64,000 bases of DNA from Subtercola lobariae. Its GTDB lineage: Bacteria > Actinomycetota > Actinomycetes > Actinomycetales > Microbacteriaceae. Location: the NCBI RefSeq assembly GCF_014640255.1, contig NZ_BMGP01000003.1:496001-560000 (forward strand). The letters are read 5' to 3'. Below, one piece after another: positions 19,513 through 27,692 of this stretch. Position 1 is the first letter of the stretch. Each line of letters starts with the position of its first letter. The notes below the pieces were generated by a model that saw only the letters and a program-made list of their open reading frames with translations, had not been told where the DNA came from and did no database searches. A program made the translations under genes and the position numbers.

Positions 19513-20283
19513 ATGCCCGAACATCCGGATGCCCTGCCGACGCCCGACGAGCGCCTCGGCGCCGCGCAGCCTCTCGACCCAGCCCCGCCCATCCCCCATT
19601 TGCCCCTGCTCGAAGAGGCCGACGACGATGCCGCACCGCTCGAAGTGAAGCCCACCTGGCGCGGGTGGATTCACGCGGTCACGTTTCCGCTCGCAATTGC
19701 CGCAGGCATCGTGCTGGTCGCCGTAGCCGATGGGCCGGCCGCGAAGGCCAGCTGCGCCGTGTTCGCGATCACGTCGCTGCTGCTATTCGGCAATTCGGCG
19801 CTCTATCACCGCTTCAACTGGAAGCTCAAGACGAAGCGCATACTGAAGCGCATCGACCACGCCAACATCTTTCTGCTGATTGCCGGCACCTACACACCCA
19901 TCGCCGTTCTCGCACTGCCGCCGGGTAAAGGCACACTGCTACTCGTGCTCATTTGGATAGCCGCTGTTCTGGGCATCGGCTTTCGGGTGTTCTGGATCGA
20001 CGCTCCCCGCTGGCTGTATACCCCGCTGTACGTCTTGATGGGTTTCGCGGCCCTGCTGTTCATCGCAGACATCTTCGCTGCCAATGCTGCCACCATGACG
20101 CTGGTGCTCGTGGGCGGTCTCGCCTACACGATCGGGGCCGTCATCTACGGCTTGAAGCGGCCCAACCCTATTCCGGGAGTCTTCGGGTTTCACGAGATCT
20201 TTCACGCCCTGACCCTCGTGGCATTCGCATGCCACTGGACGGGCATTCTGCTGCTCGCGGTGAACCCGCCGTATAACGCCTGA
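19513..20283 (+). CDS. trhA: TrhA/hemolysin III family membrane protein
   Basis: PAQR-superfamily seven-helix membrane protein; bacterial members influence membrane energetics, and haemolysis is not established for most. 256 residues: polar N-terminus (1-50), then seven hydrophobic helices. Family motifs are SALYHRFNW near 95, RIDHANIFLLIAGTYTP near 115 and the C-terminal GFHEIFHALTLVAFACHW with the histidines of the putative metal site. It converges on the DUF1003 gene with three bases between stops. Confidence 0.9.
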   Translation: MPEHPDALPTPDERLGAAQPLDPAPPIPHLPLLEEADDDAAPLEVKPTWRGWIHAVTFPLAIAAGIVLVAVADGPAAKASCAVFAITSLLLFGNSALYHRFNWKLKTKRILKRIDHANIFLLIAGTYTPIAVLALPPGKGTLLLVLIWIAAVLGIGFRVFWIDAPRWLYTPLYVLMGFAALLFIADIFAANAATMTLVLVGGLAYTIGAVIYGLKRPNPIPGVFGFHEIFHALTLVAFACHWTGILLLAVNPPYNA

Positions 20284-20286
20284 GTC

Positions 20287-20811
20287 TCACAGCCGCTGCG
20301 TCTCACCGGTCGGGCCCTCATCGCAATGTTTGCCGGCGTCAACCGCTTGGGCCTCCTTCATGACGAACGCGTGAATCTGTTTGGTCAGTTCGTGCACCTG
20401 CCGGGTCAGCTCGGTGTTCGACAGCAGCTCATGGTCTGATTGGGCGAAGTCGTGGTCTGCCTTCGCCTGCTGAAAGGCCGCCTGACGGTTCTGCCCCACC
20501 ATGACGAACGTCGAAAGAAAGATCGCCTCGAGAGACACAACGAGCGTCAGCGTCGGCCACGGGCTTTGTTCGAAGAGCAGCATCCACACCACGAAGATCG
20601 CCGCGTGAAGGTACACGAACCGCATCGACCCCGCGAATGCGGTAATGGCATCGGCGACACGCAATTGAACGCTGTTCGCCCGTCGCCGCAGCTGCTCCGC
20701 AACGAGCGGGTGGTGAACCTGCGCGACCTCATCTCGGCCTGCGATTATGGGCGTCGAGGGTGCGGTGTTGGCGTCTGCTGCTTCATTCTGATTCGTGAGT
20801 GTGTCAGTCAT
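20287..20811 (-). CDS. DUF1003 membrane protein
   Basis: Function unknown. 174 residues with two adjacent membrane helices (about 63-80 and 87-108) in the DUF1003 pattern (ADAITAFAGSMRFVYLHA, then VVSLEAIFLSTFVM followed by NRQ). A charged coiled tail follows. I chose ATG 20811 (MTDTL) over the in-frame ATG at 20886, because the first 25 residues of the longer form are Arg-rich and look like upstream sequence; neither has a good ribosome site. Confidence 0.82.
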   Translation of the reverse strand: MTDTLTNQNEAADANTAPSTPIIAGRDEVAQVHHPLVAEQLRRRANSVQLRVADAITAFAGSMRFVYLHAAIFVVWMLLFEQSPWPTLTLVVSLEAIFLSTFVMVGQNRQAAFQQAKADHDFAQSDHELLSNTELTRQVHELTKQIHAFVMKEAQAVDAGKHCDEGPTGETQRL

Positions 20812-20908
20812 GTGGTTTCTCGTTCGGCGAATCCCCTGCCGAATCATACGGACGCGCCAACCAACCACGGCTCGTTTCCCAGCCATTTCGAATGAAGCTC
20901 ACATTTAT

Positions 20909-22543
20909 TCAGACAGCGTTGCCGGCTCGCGTTGGTGGCCCGCTCGCCCGCATTTTCGTGTCGAATCGGTATGGTGTGGGTGGGTTGAGTCGGTCGGTTT
21001 GTTGGATGCATCGCCTGGGTGTTTGGTCGGGGTCGACCCATTTCGGGGGGATCATGTGTGGTACCCCGAACCTCATGACGAGTTTCCAGTCGGATTGGTG
21101 CAGGTGTCGGTGGTGGAAGCTGCACACTAAAGCGCCGTTGTTGATGTCGGTTCGGCCGGGCGCGTGGTTGTCGTGTTTCCATTCATCAACATGATGACTT
21201 TCGCAGAATGAGGGTGGCCGGTCGCAGCCGGGCCAGACGCAGCCGCCGTCACGGGCAGCTAACGCCCGGTTTTGTGCGGGAGTGAAGTAGCGCCGGGTTT
21301 TGCCGTGTTGCAACACGTGGCCGTGTTGGCCGAAGAGGGTGGTGATCACATCGCCGTGGCAGAGCAGTTGCGAAACGACGGATGCGGGTATGGGTTCGTC
21401 GATGCCGTCGACCCAGCCGACGCCGCGGCCGGCGATGATGTCTTCGAGGGTCGCGTGAATGTTGATCGTGGGCGCTGCACCGTTGATGACTGGCATGCCG
21501 GGTAGTCCTGAGCTTTTCCGCGCAAGCTCGGTGTAGAAGTCCACTCGCCGTTTCGACAGCGTACGAGTATCAACGTTCTGACCTTCCGGGGTTTCCAGCC
21601 CACCGAGAAACTCTGGTTCGCCGGCAGCATCGCCGGTTTCGGCATTACCTTCGCCGGCAGCCCCGCCGGCCTCGGCGTTACCTTCCGCAGCAGCCCCGCC
21701 GGCCTCGGCGTTACCTTCGGCGGTGTCGTCGCCGGTGGTGAAGGCGGGTTTCACGCGGGGGCTGAACGCGGCGTTGTCGATCGCTTTCCATACCGCGGCT
21801 TGGTCGGGGGTGAAGATCGCGACCATTTTGGTGTTCCCTGACCGCATTCGGGAGAACGTCAGCCCGCGTTGTTCTTCCAAATCTGTGTACCGGGGTTCAG
21901 CACCGTCGGGGTCGATGTTCTCCCGCACCCGTACAGCGAGCCCCCTGATTTGGTCGGCGGTGAACCCGAACCCGCCCACACTCATCCCCGCCTGCTCAAC
22001 CAGCCGCACGGCGGCAGCATGTACGTCGTCGGTGAGGGCTGCGCCGCTGATGTCGTCTAATGGCCGGATGATCGCATCAGCGACATCAACCCCGATCCGC
22101 CCGTCAGAGAGTGCTTCACGCACGGCGTCGTATTTGCCTGGTAGCGCCTGCCCGAGGAACGACTCGCCAACTCGTACCTGTTCCCCGAGCCGCACCCGCC
22201 CCCTCGCCGTCCTCATCGACACGGACGTGACAGCGGCGATCATCGCCGCCGGTGAGCTGAAGTTGTTGCGTACCGTGAGCCCGTCGTTACCGAGGTCGTG
22301 TCGGCCGCGGTAGGCGATCTCAGCCGCGTACGAGACCCGTAACCCATCCACCAGCCGACCCAGCGCCTCGACCGCTGCCAGACCAGCCACCACATCCTCA
22401 TCGGCAAGCCCAGCGGGCGCGGCAGCCCGGAACCCCCCACAGTCATCGAGCGCCCCCACTGCGGCCAGTAATCCTTCCCGCAACCGCGCACCGGCTGACC
22501 CGGCAGATGCCGGGCCGGGAGCGGGGTTGGGGTTCACGTTCAT
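20909..22543 (-). CDS. DUF222/HNH endonuclease protein (13E12 type), copy 1
   Basis: 544 residues: DUF222 domain (about 25-320), a variable Ala/Gly/Glu linker (about 262-312), and a C-terminal HNH nuclease-like domain (about 430-500) with CVWPGCDRPPSFCESHH, NGALVC and FHHRHLHQ, which holds the zinc cysteines and HNH residues. The family is common and multicopy in Actinobacteria (REP13E12 in mycobacteria); its biological role is not established. It is nearly identical to 61275-62918. A TAGAAT box six bases before the ATG suggests a leaderless mRNA. Confidence 0.93.
   Translation of the reverse strand: MNVNPNPAPGPASAGSAGARLREGLLAAVGALDDCGGFRAAAPAGLADEDVVAGLAAVEALGRLVDGLRVSYAAEIAYRGRHDLGNDGLTVRNNFSSPAAMIAAVTSVSMRTARGRVRLGEQVRVGESFLGQALPGKYDAVREALSDGRIGVDVADAIIRPLDDISGAALTDDVHAAAVRLVEQAGMSVGGFGFTADQIRGLAVRVRENIDPDGAEPRYTDLEEQRGLTFSRMRSGNTKMVAIFTPDQAAVWKAIDNAAFSPRVKPAFTTGDDTAEGNAEAGGAAAEGNAEAGGAAGEGNAETGDAAGEPEFLGGLETPEGQNVDTRTLSKRRVDFYTELARKSSGLPGMPVINGAAPTINIHATLEDIIAGRGVGWVDGIDEPIPASVVSQLLCHGDVITTLFGQHGHVLQHGKTRRYFTPAQNRALAARDGGCVWPGCDRPPSFCESHHVDEWKHDNHAPGRTDINNGALVCSFHHRHLHQSDWKLVMRFGVPHMIPPKWVDPDQTPRRCIQQTDRLNPPTPYRFDTKMRASGPPTRAGNAV
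21656..21720. repeat. In-gene tandem repeat, about 33-base unit
   Basis: Coding repeat of the linker AEGNAEAGGAA in DUF222 copy 1. At least two clear units and a diverged third can be read. The other gene copy has a different number and order of these units. Confidence 0.7.
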
Positions 22544-22549
22544 AGAACG

Positions 22550-22555
22550 ATTCTA
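22550..22555 (-). promoter_or_regulatory. -10 box TAGAAT of DUF222 copy 1
   Basis: TAGAAT ends six bases before the ATG. It is conserved in the second copy (61263-61268), although bases around it differ, so the promoter travels with the repeat. Confidence 0.5.
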
Positions 22556-22786
22556 CCACAAACACGAGTAACACTCACTAAAATTATGGCCGAAACCACC
22601 GACACTCCGACCCAAAGCTGCCGCGCCCAACGGGCTTGCCTTCAGATGGATGGGCCGGCTTCAGGAGACAACGGATCGTCAATGCACGGCAGGCTACGGC
22701 GCAGAATTATGGAGATGGAGACTAGCGATCGGGGTCGAGCGTTCAGTCGAAAGATGATCTGCGAACGAACAAGCGCGCAAGCGCGG

Positions 22787-23062
22787 CTAGCGGTTCTTCT
22801 TGCCCTTCGGGCCGCTGATCGCGGCTGCAGCCGCAGCCGCCTCTTCTGCGTCGATCTTTTCTTTGGCTTGGGCACGCAGGTTGACACGTCGAATTCGACG
22901 AACCATATCGATGATCAGTACGACGGCAGCGATCGCGACCAACAACGTGATGACAAAGCCGATTGTGCCCGGCGTCACGGTGTCTGGGTTGAAGGTGGGG
23001 TCAGGCGTCGGCGTGGAGTCGTCGGCTAGCCAATTCAGGGCGGTGACGGTAAGGAGCATCAT
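22787..23062 (-). CDS. Small single-pass membrane protein after mca
   Basis: Function unknown. 91 residues: short N-terminus with a Thr/Pro stretch, one membrane helix (about 34-56), then a basic and Ala-rich cytoplasmic tail ending PKGKKNR. Its ATG overlaps the mca stop (ATGA), so it is translated with mca. A small helix protein in this position recurs in Microbacteriaceae as far as I recall. Confidence 0.75.
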   Translation of the reverse strand: MMLLTVTALNWLADDSTPTPDPTFNPDTVTPGTIGFVITLLVAIAAVVLIIDMVRRIRRVNLRAQAKEKIDAEEAAAAAAAISGPKGKKNR

Positions 23063-24012
23063 TTCGCGGCCTCCGTCGCCTGTGCATCAACGCGGGTCTG
23101 GTCGTGGTCGAGGGCCTGTGCATCAGCACTTTCGTCGACGACGCCCTCGAACAGATCTGATTCGAGCGCATCGCCGCGCTCAGGCAGCGGCACCTTCGAA
23201 TCGATCAGCTGAAAGTCTTCAAACGGCCACGCTTTCTGCTGCAGCTCGTTCGGCCAGAAGAAGAACGAACTGTCGGGCGCGACCTGGCTGGCGTGCGCGA
23301 GCAGCGCCGCGTCACGAGCCCCGAAGAATTCGCCCGCCGGAACCTGAGTCGTCGCGAGGTACGGGGCTTCGGTCATCCACCTCTTGATCTCGGTGAACGA
23401 CTCGAGCAACGGGCTTTCGGGGTCGGTTTCGAGAAGCAGCGAGTAGATCGACTGCATGCGCTGGTAGCTGAAGATACGGTCGTAGTAGAGCTTCGACACC
23501 TGCCACACCGGCCCGAGTTCGGGCGCGTACGATTCGTCGGCCGCGAGCTCGTACGCGAGCACCGAGATGTCGTGGCAGCGAATGTGGTCGGGGTGCGGGT
23601 ACCCCCCATTTTCGTCGTAGGTGAGGAGCACGTGCGGGCGAAACTCGCGAACCAGTTTCACAAGCGGCCGCACACTCACCTGGGTCGGGATGCTCGCAAA
23701 AGCGTTCGCAGGCAACGGATCACCCTTGTCGGGCAACCCCGAATCGGCATACCCGAGCCAGCGGTGCTCGAACCCGACAGCGGCCTGCGCTGCCGCCATC
23801 TCGACCCGGCGTAACCCAGCCATGTCCCGCTCGGCCCAGCTTCGCGCTTCGAGGTTCTCGTTCAGAACACTGCCGCGCTCACCGCCGGTGCAACTCACCA
23901 CCATGACGTCGGCCCCGTGGTGCTCGTAATAGGCATACGTGGCTGCGCCTTTACTCGACTCATCGTCGGGATGGGCGTGAACTGCCATGAGACGAAATGC
24001 CAGGTGTCTCAA
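23059..24012 (-). CDS. mca: Mycothiol S-conjugate amidase
   Basis: Zinc amidase that cleaves mycothiol conjugates of toxins to mercapturic acids for export, part of the actinobacterial thiol defence. 317 residues of the LmbE/PIG-L fold: AVHAHPDDES near 10-19 gives the first zinc ligands and PHPDHIRCHD near 160 the next. The substrate segment VVSCTGGERGS matches Mca/MshB. The WxxxEL region near 270 favours Mca over MshB. TTG start at 24012; ATG at residue 9 is an alternative, with GAGGAG 24 bases before it. ArsC at 60477 may also use mycothiol. Confidence 0.9.
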   Translation of the reverse strand: MRHLAFRLMAVHAHPDDESSKGAATYAYYEHHGADVMVVSCTGGERGSVLNENLEARSWAERDMAGLRRVEMAAAQAAVGFEHRWLGYADSGLPDKGDPLPANAFASIPTQVSVRPLVKLVREFRPHVLLTYDENGGYPHPDHIRCHDISVLAYELAADESYAPELGPVWQVSKLYYDRIFSYQRMQSIYSLLLETDPESPLLESFTEIKRWMTEAPYLATTQVPAGEFFGARDAALLAHASQVAPDSSFFFWPNELQQKAWPFEDFQLIDSKVPLPERGDALESDLFEGVVDESADAQALDHDQTRVDAQATEAAK

Positions 24013-24108
24013 CTCCTCAGGTAAGCGAACTACCCTAGTGAAATGGGTTGTGCGGGGATTTTCTGCACTGACCTAGACTAATCGTTTCGACGAAAGAGAT
24101 TCGAAGAC

Positions 24109-24585
24109 GTGAACGAAGACGAGTTGAGCGAAGACGGCCCTTTCGCCGCTTCGAGCGCGCCGCTCGCGCCCTCATCAACAGCAGAACCGGCCTCATACGT
24201 TCGCGCAGAACGGTATGGCCGCACGCCCCGCACGTCAAAGCGCGGTCGCATCATTGCGCTCGCGTTCGGTGCCGCGGTTGTCGTGGTCATCGGCTCGTGG
24301 GTCGTATGGGCGGGGTTCGACGGTACGGCATCCACAGTAGATGCACAGAATCGGGCGTTCGTCATCGTCAGCGGCACCCGGGTCGACGTCGCGGTGACGG
24401 TGTCTGTCGACAGTGGCCGCGCGGTGTCGTGCGCTATCGAGGCGCAGAACTCGAACCACTCGGTGGTGGGTTTCAAAGTGATCGACGTGCCCGCGTCGGC
24501 GCAACGAACTCAGCAGATCACCACTACTGTATTGACCACAGAACCAGCTGTCACCGGAACCCTCGACAGCTGCTGGCTCACCTAG
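24109..24585 (+). CDS. DUF4307 membrane protein
   Basis: Function unknown. 158 residues: acidic and Ala-rich N-terminus (1-40), one membrane helix (about 47-68), then an extracytoplasmic beta-rich domain with a single pair of cysteines (about C107 and C154) that could form a disulfide. GTG start. The mca-DUF4307-greA order is a common actinobacterial arrangement. It is divergent from mca, with 96 bases of promoter region between them. Confidence 0.85.
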   Translation: MNEDELSEDGPFAASSAPLAPSSTAEPASYVRAERYGRTPRTSKRGRIIALAFGAAVVVVIGSWVVWAGFDGTASTVDAQNRAFVIVSGTRVDVAVTVSVDSGRAVSCAIEAQNSNHSVVGFKVIDVPASAQRTQQITTTVLTTEPAVTGTLDSCWLT

Positions 24586-24631
24586 GCAGCCCGCCAGACC
24601 ACGGGCCGCGCACCAACGTAAGGGAAACTTC

Positions 24632-25120
24632 ATGGCAGACGAAGCAGAGGTCAGCTGGCTGACACAGGCAGCGTACGACCGTCTAGCAAATGAGCTCGAA
24701 TACGCCACTACCACCGGCCGGCAAGAGATCACCGACAAGATTCAGTCGGCGCGCGAAGAGGGCGATCTCAAAGAAAACAGCGGTTACCACGCCGCCAAAG
24801 ACGAGCAGGGCAAACAAGAGGCTCGCATCAGGTTCTTGACCAACCTGCTGAAAACCGCACAGGTGAGCGAAGCGCCCGAGAGCCACGGAGTGGTCGTCCC
24901 CGGCACCGTCATCACGGCAGTCATCGCGGGAGATGAGACCGTCTTTCTCTTGGGCAGCCGCGAGATCGCCGGCCAGAGCGACCTTGACGTGTACTCGGAG
25001 AAGAGCCCGCTGGGCTCAGCCATCATGGGTCTCGCGGTAGGCGACACCACCACCTACGAGGCGCCGAACGGCCGCGCCATCACCGTAAAGGTCACCGCGG
25101 TCGAGAACTACACCGGCTGA
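24632..25120 (+). CDS. greA: Transcription elongation factor GreA
   Basis: Rescues backtracked RNA polymerase by stimulating transcript cleavage. 162 residues: antiparallel coiled coil (about 12-80) with the acidic tip SAREEGDLKENSGYHAAKD, and a C-terminal FKBP-like domain (about 85-160). ATG with AAGGGA upstream, 46 bases after DUF4307, so probably cotranscribed. Confidence 0.96.
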   Translation: MADEAEVSWLTQAAYDRLANELEYATTTGRQEITDKIQSAREEGDLKENSGYHAAKDEQGKQEARIRFLTNLLKTAQVSEAPESHGVVVPGTVITAVIAGDETVFLLGSREIAGQSDLDVYSEKSPLGSAIMGLAVGDTTTYEAPNGRAITVKVTAVENYTG

Positions 25121-25150
25121 GACCGCTCGACGTTGCGAAGCGGATGCGGC

Positions 25151-26404
25151 TCAGTCGAGCACGAGCCGAGGGTCGTAGCCCGCCTCGCGCAACTTCTCTA
25201 CAACCTCTGCACGATGCTCAGGCCCACGCGTCTCGACGCTGAGTTCGAGCTCGACCTCGCTGAGCTGCATTCCGCCGCCGTGACGTGTGTGCAGCACCTC
25301 GATGACGTTCGCGTTGGCCTCAGCCACGATCTCTGAGGTGCGAGCAAGCTGACCAGGCCGATCGGGCAGCATGATGCGCAGTTTCAGGTACCGGTCTGAC
25401 GCGGCCAGGCCGTGGCTGATGACGCGCTGCATCAACAGCGGGTCGATGTTTCCGCCTGAGAGTATGACCACCGTTTTGCCAGCGTTCGAGATCTGACCCG
25501 CCAAGATCGCCGCGACGCCCACTGCGCCGGCCGGCTCCACGACGAGTTTCGCTCGCTCGAGCAGCACGAGAATGGCCCTGGCGATATCTGCTTCGCTCAC
25601 GGTGACGATCTCGTCGACCAGCTGCCGAATGATCTCGAAGTTCAAGATGCCGGGTTTCGCCACGGCGATACCGTCTGCGATGGTGGCCGAGGTGCGAATC
25701 TCGGTGGCGACGCCGGCCTCGAGCGAGGGCGGGTAGGCGGCAGCGTTCGCTGCTTGCACGCCGATGACCCGAACCTGACGCCCGTCGGCCGCAGCTCGCT
25801 GCTTGACTGCACTGGCGACACCCGAGATCAGCCCGCCTCCGCCGATAGGAATGATGATGGTCTCGAAGTCGGGCGCCTGGTCGAAGATCTCCAGCCCGAG
25901 CGTTCCCTGGCCCACGATGACATCAGGATGATCGAACGGCGGTATGAGCACCGCCCCCGTCGTCGCGGCGTACTCGGCGGCGGCTCTCAAGGGTTCTTCG
26001 ACCGTGTGACCGCGGAGCAGAACATCCGCACCGTAATCGCGTGTGGCCTGCAGTTTCGGCAAGGCGACACCGAGCGGCATGAAGATGGTGGCCTTGATGC
26101 CGAGTTCGCGGGCGGCGAAGGCGACACCTTGAGCGTGATTGCCGGCAGAGGCCGCAACGACGCCGCGAGTCTTCTCTTCGGCGCTCAGCCGCGACATGCG
26201 GTAGTAGGCGCCGCGAATCTTGTACGACCCGGTGCGCTGCAGGTTCTCGAGCTTCAGCAGAACGTCAGACCCGAGCACCTCGGCCAGAAACCGCGAGGTC
26301 TCGATGGGCGTGGGCTGCGCTACTCTAGCCACGATCTGCCGCGCAGACTCGATGTCTGCCAGGTCGGGTATGGCAGAGACGGTCTGTGCGGGTGTTTCAG
26401 GCAT
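25151..26404 (-). CDS. ilvA: Threonine ammonia-lyase
   Basis: PLP enzyme that deaminates threonine (and serine) to 2-oxobutyrate, entry to isoleucine synthesis or threonine breakdown. 417 residues: PLP lysine K62 in GSYKIRGA, PLP-phosphate loop GGGGLISG near 187, and one C-terminal ACT domain (about 335-405). A single ACT domain and this length match the short form, often allosterically simple. The start overlaps the end of the AI-2E family gene by eight bases, so they are cotranscribed. Confidence 0.94.
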   Translation of the reverse strand: MPETPAQTVSAIPDLADIESARQIVARVAQPTPIETSRFLAEVLGSDVLLKLENLQRTGSYKIRGAYYRMSRLSAEEKTRGVVAASAGNHAQGVAFAARELGIKATIFMPLGVALPKLQATRDYGADVLLRGHTVEEPLRAAAEYAATTGAVLIPPFDHPDVIVGQGTLGLEIFDQAPDFETIIIPIGGGGLISGVASAVKQRAAADGRQVRVIGVQAANAAAYPPSLEAGVATEIRTSATIADGIAVAKPGILNFEIIRQLVDEIVTVSEADIARAILVLLERAKLVVEPAGAVGVAAILAGQISNAGKTVVILSGGNIDPLLMQRVISHGLAASDRYLKLRIMLPDRPGQLARTSEIVAEANANVIEVLHTRHGGGMQLSEVELELSVETRGPEHRAEVVEKLREAGYDPRLVLD

Positions 26405-27626
26405 CGAGTAGGGGCTCTTTCGGTTCGGGTTTGCCGTGCCAGACGCCGCTTGCCACGTATTTGATCATCACGTTCAGAACCGCGATGAAGGGAACGGCAA
26501 AAAATGCGCCCGGGATACCAGCGATAATACTGCCCCCAGCTACGGCAAGAACAACGGCGAGTGGATGCACCTTAACAGCCGTGCCCATGACGAGCGGCTG
26601 CAACACGTGGCCCTCGATCTGCTGAACCAGAAGCACCACGCCGAGCATGATGAGTGCCACGACCCAGCCGTTGTAAATGAGAGCGATGAACACGGCGAGC
26701 GCCCCGGTCAGCACCGCGCCCACGACGGGAATGAACGACCCGAGAAACACGAGCACGGCGATCGGGATGGCCAACGGCACCTGCAGAATGAGAGCGCCCA
26801 GCCCGATACCGACCGCGTCGACGAACGCCACCAGAATCTGCACCTTGATGAAGCTCTGCAGGGTATTCCAGCCCGAAAGCCCCGCGCCGTCGACGGCCGC
26901 ACGGGCGCGTTTCGGAAAGACGCGCACCAGCCAGCTCCAGATGCCCTTGCCGTCGATGAGGATGAAAAGCGTCGAGAAGAGCACCAGCAGAACACCGGTG
27001 AGCACGTGCCCGACGGTCGAACCCACACTCAGAGCGCCGCGGAAGAGGGCGGCGCTGTCGTTCTGAATCGCTGTCCACGCTTGACCGATGTAACTGCTGA
27101 TCTGGTCATCGGTGAGGTGCAACGGCCCGTTCTTCAAGGTGTCGATGAACGAGTTGTACGCCGCGGTGCTCTGCGCCTTCAGGTCGTCGTAACCCGAGGT
27201 TATTTGCGTGGTCACGAGCAACCCGAGCGCACCGATCACGACGAACACAGCAAGCAGCGGCACCACGATCGCGACCCAGTGCGGCCAGTGGTGCCGAATC
27301 AGAAAGTTCTTGAACGGCACGAGCAGCGCCGAGAGAATGACGGCGATCAGCAAAGGAATCACCACGAGGCTGAACTGCGACACGACCCAGAGCAAGGCTG
27401 CCAGTGCCGCAACGATAACCACGATGCGCCATGCCCACGCGCCGGCGATCATCATGGCGGGTGGCACGATTCCGTCTGCCGAGGCAGAAGCCGGGGCCGA
27501 ATCTTCCACTACTCGAGCCAGCGCCGCGGCCTGCACCGCGGCTTGGTCGGCCTGGGCCTTCAGAACCGCGGCACGTCGACGTGCGAAGAAACTCGACCGA
27601 TCGGTGGGTTCGACGGAATCTGACAT
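26397..27626 (-). CDS. AI-2E family transporter
   Basis: Membrane transporter of the AI-2E/YdiK family; members export autoinducers, Na+ or unknown solutes. 409 residues with about eight membrane helices and a cytoplasmic N-terminus. A central helix-rich segment (160-230) precedes the conserved IPIAVLVFLGSFIPVVGAV motif near 293. TAGACT ends six bases before the ATG, with no ribosome site. Linked translationally to ilvA. Confidence 0.88.
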   Translation of the reverse strand: MSDSVEPTDRSSFFARRRAAVLKAQADQAAVQAAALARVVEDSAPASASADGIVPPAMMIAGAWAWRIVVIVAALAALLWVVSQFSLVVIPLLIAVILSALLVPFKNFLIRHHWPHWVAIVVPLLAVFVVIGALGLLVTTQITSGYDDLKAQSTAAYNSFIDTLKNGPLHLTDDQISSYIGQAWTAIQNDSAALFRGALSVGSTVGHVLTGVLLVLFSTLFILIDGKGIWSWLVRVFPKRARAAVDGAGLSGWNTLQSFIKVQILVAFVDAVGIGLGALILQVPLAIPIAVLVFLGSFIPVVGAVLTGALAVFIALIYNGWVVALIMLGVVLLVQQIEGHVLQPLVMGTAVKVHPLAVVLAVAGGSIIAGIPGAFFAVPFIAVLNVMIKYVASGVWHGKPEPKEPLLDA

Positions 27627-27632
27627 GAGTTC

Positions 27633-27638
27633 AGTCTA
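27633..27638 (-). promoter_or_regulatory. -10 box TAGACT, leaderless start of 26397-27626
   Basis: TAGACT (minus strand) ends six bases before ATG 27626. A divergent TACGCT box at 27681 serves the next gene. Confidence 0.5.
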
Positions 27639-27680
27639 GACAGCGCCCTCTGAAGAGCGGCTGGTGTCTGAGGGCGCCGG

Positions 27681-27686
27681 TACGCT
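27681..27686 (+). promoter_or_regulatory. -10 box TACGCT, leaderless start of 27693 gene
   Basis: TACGCT ends six bases before GTG 27693, without a ribosome site. Confidence 0.45.
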
Positions 27687-27692
27687 TCGAGT

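Larger units (their letters stand above)
20921..22669 (-). repeat. Long inverted repeat, left copy (1.75 kb)
   Basis: Near-identical, in opposite orientation, to 61150-62906. It covers the DUF222/HNH gene but not its last few codons, plus about 126 bases upstream with the promoter. Similarity begins at GTCTCCTGA and ends at GCGAGCCGGC. No target duplication or terminal inverted repeat of an insertion sequence was found at the ends. Confidence 0.93.

Noticed and set aside
20921-22669. DUF222 repeat as an insertion sequence
   Set aside because: No transposase, no terminal inverted repeats and no target duplication at either copy; it behaves as a duplicated gene.
22670-22786. Coding remnant next to DUF222 copy 1
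   Set aside because: Sequence 22670-22786 shows no frame resembling arsR or another family; left as plain intergenic sequence.
26436-27623. 395-residue plus-strand frame opposite the AI-2E gene
   Set aside because: Highly His/Asp/Arg-rich shadow with no domain; the minus-strand membrane protein is real.
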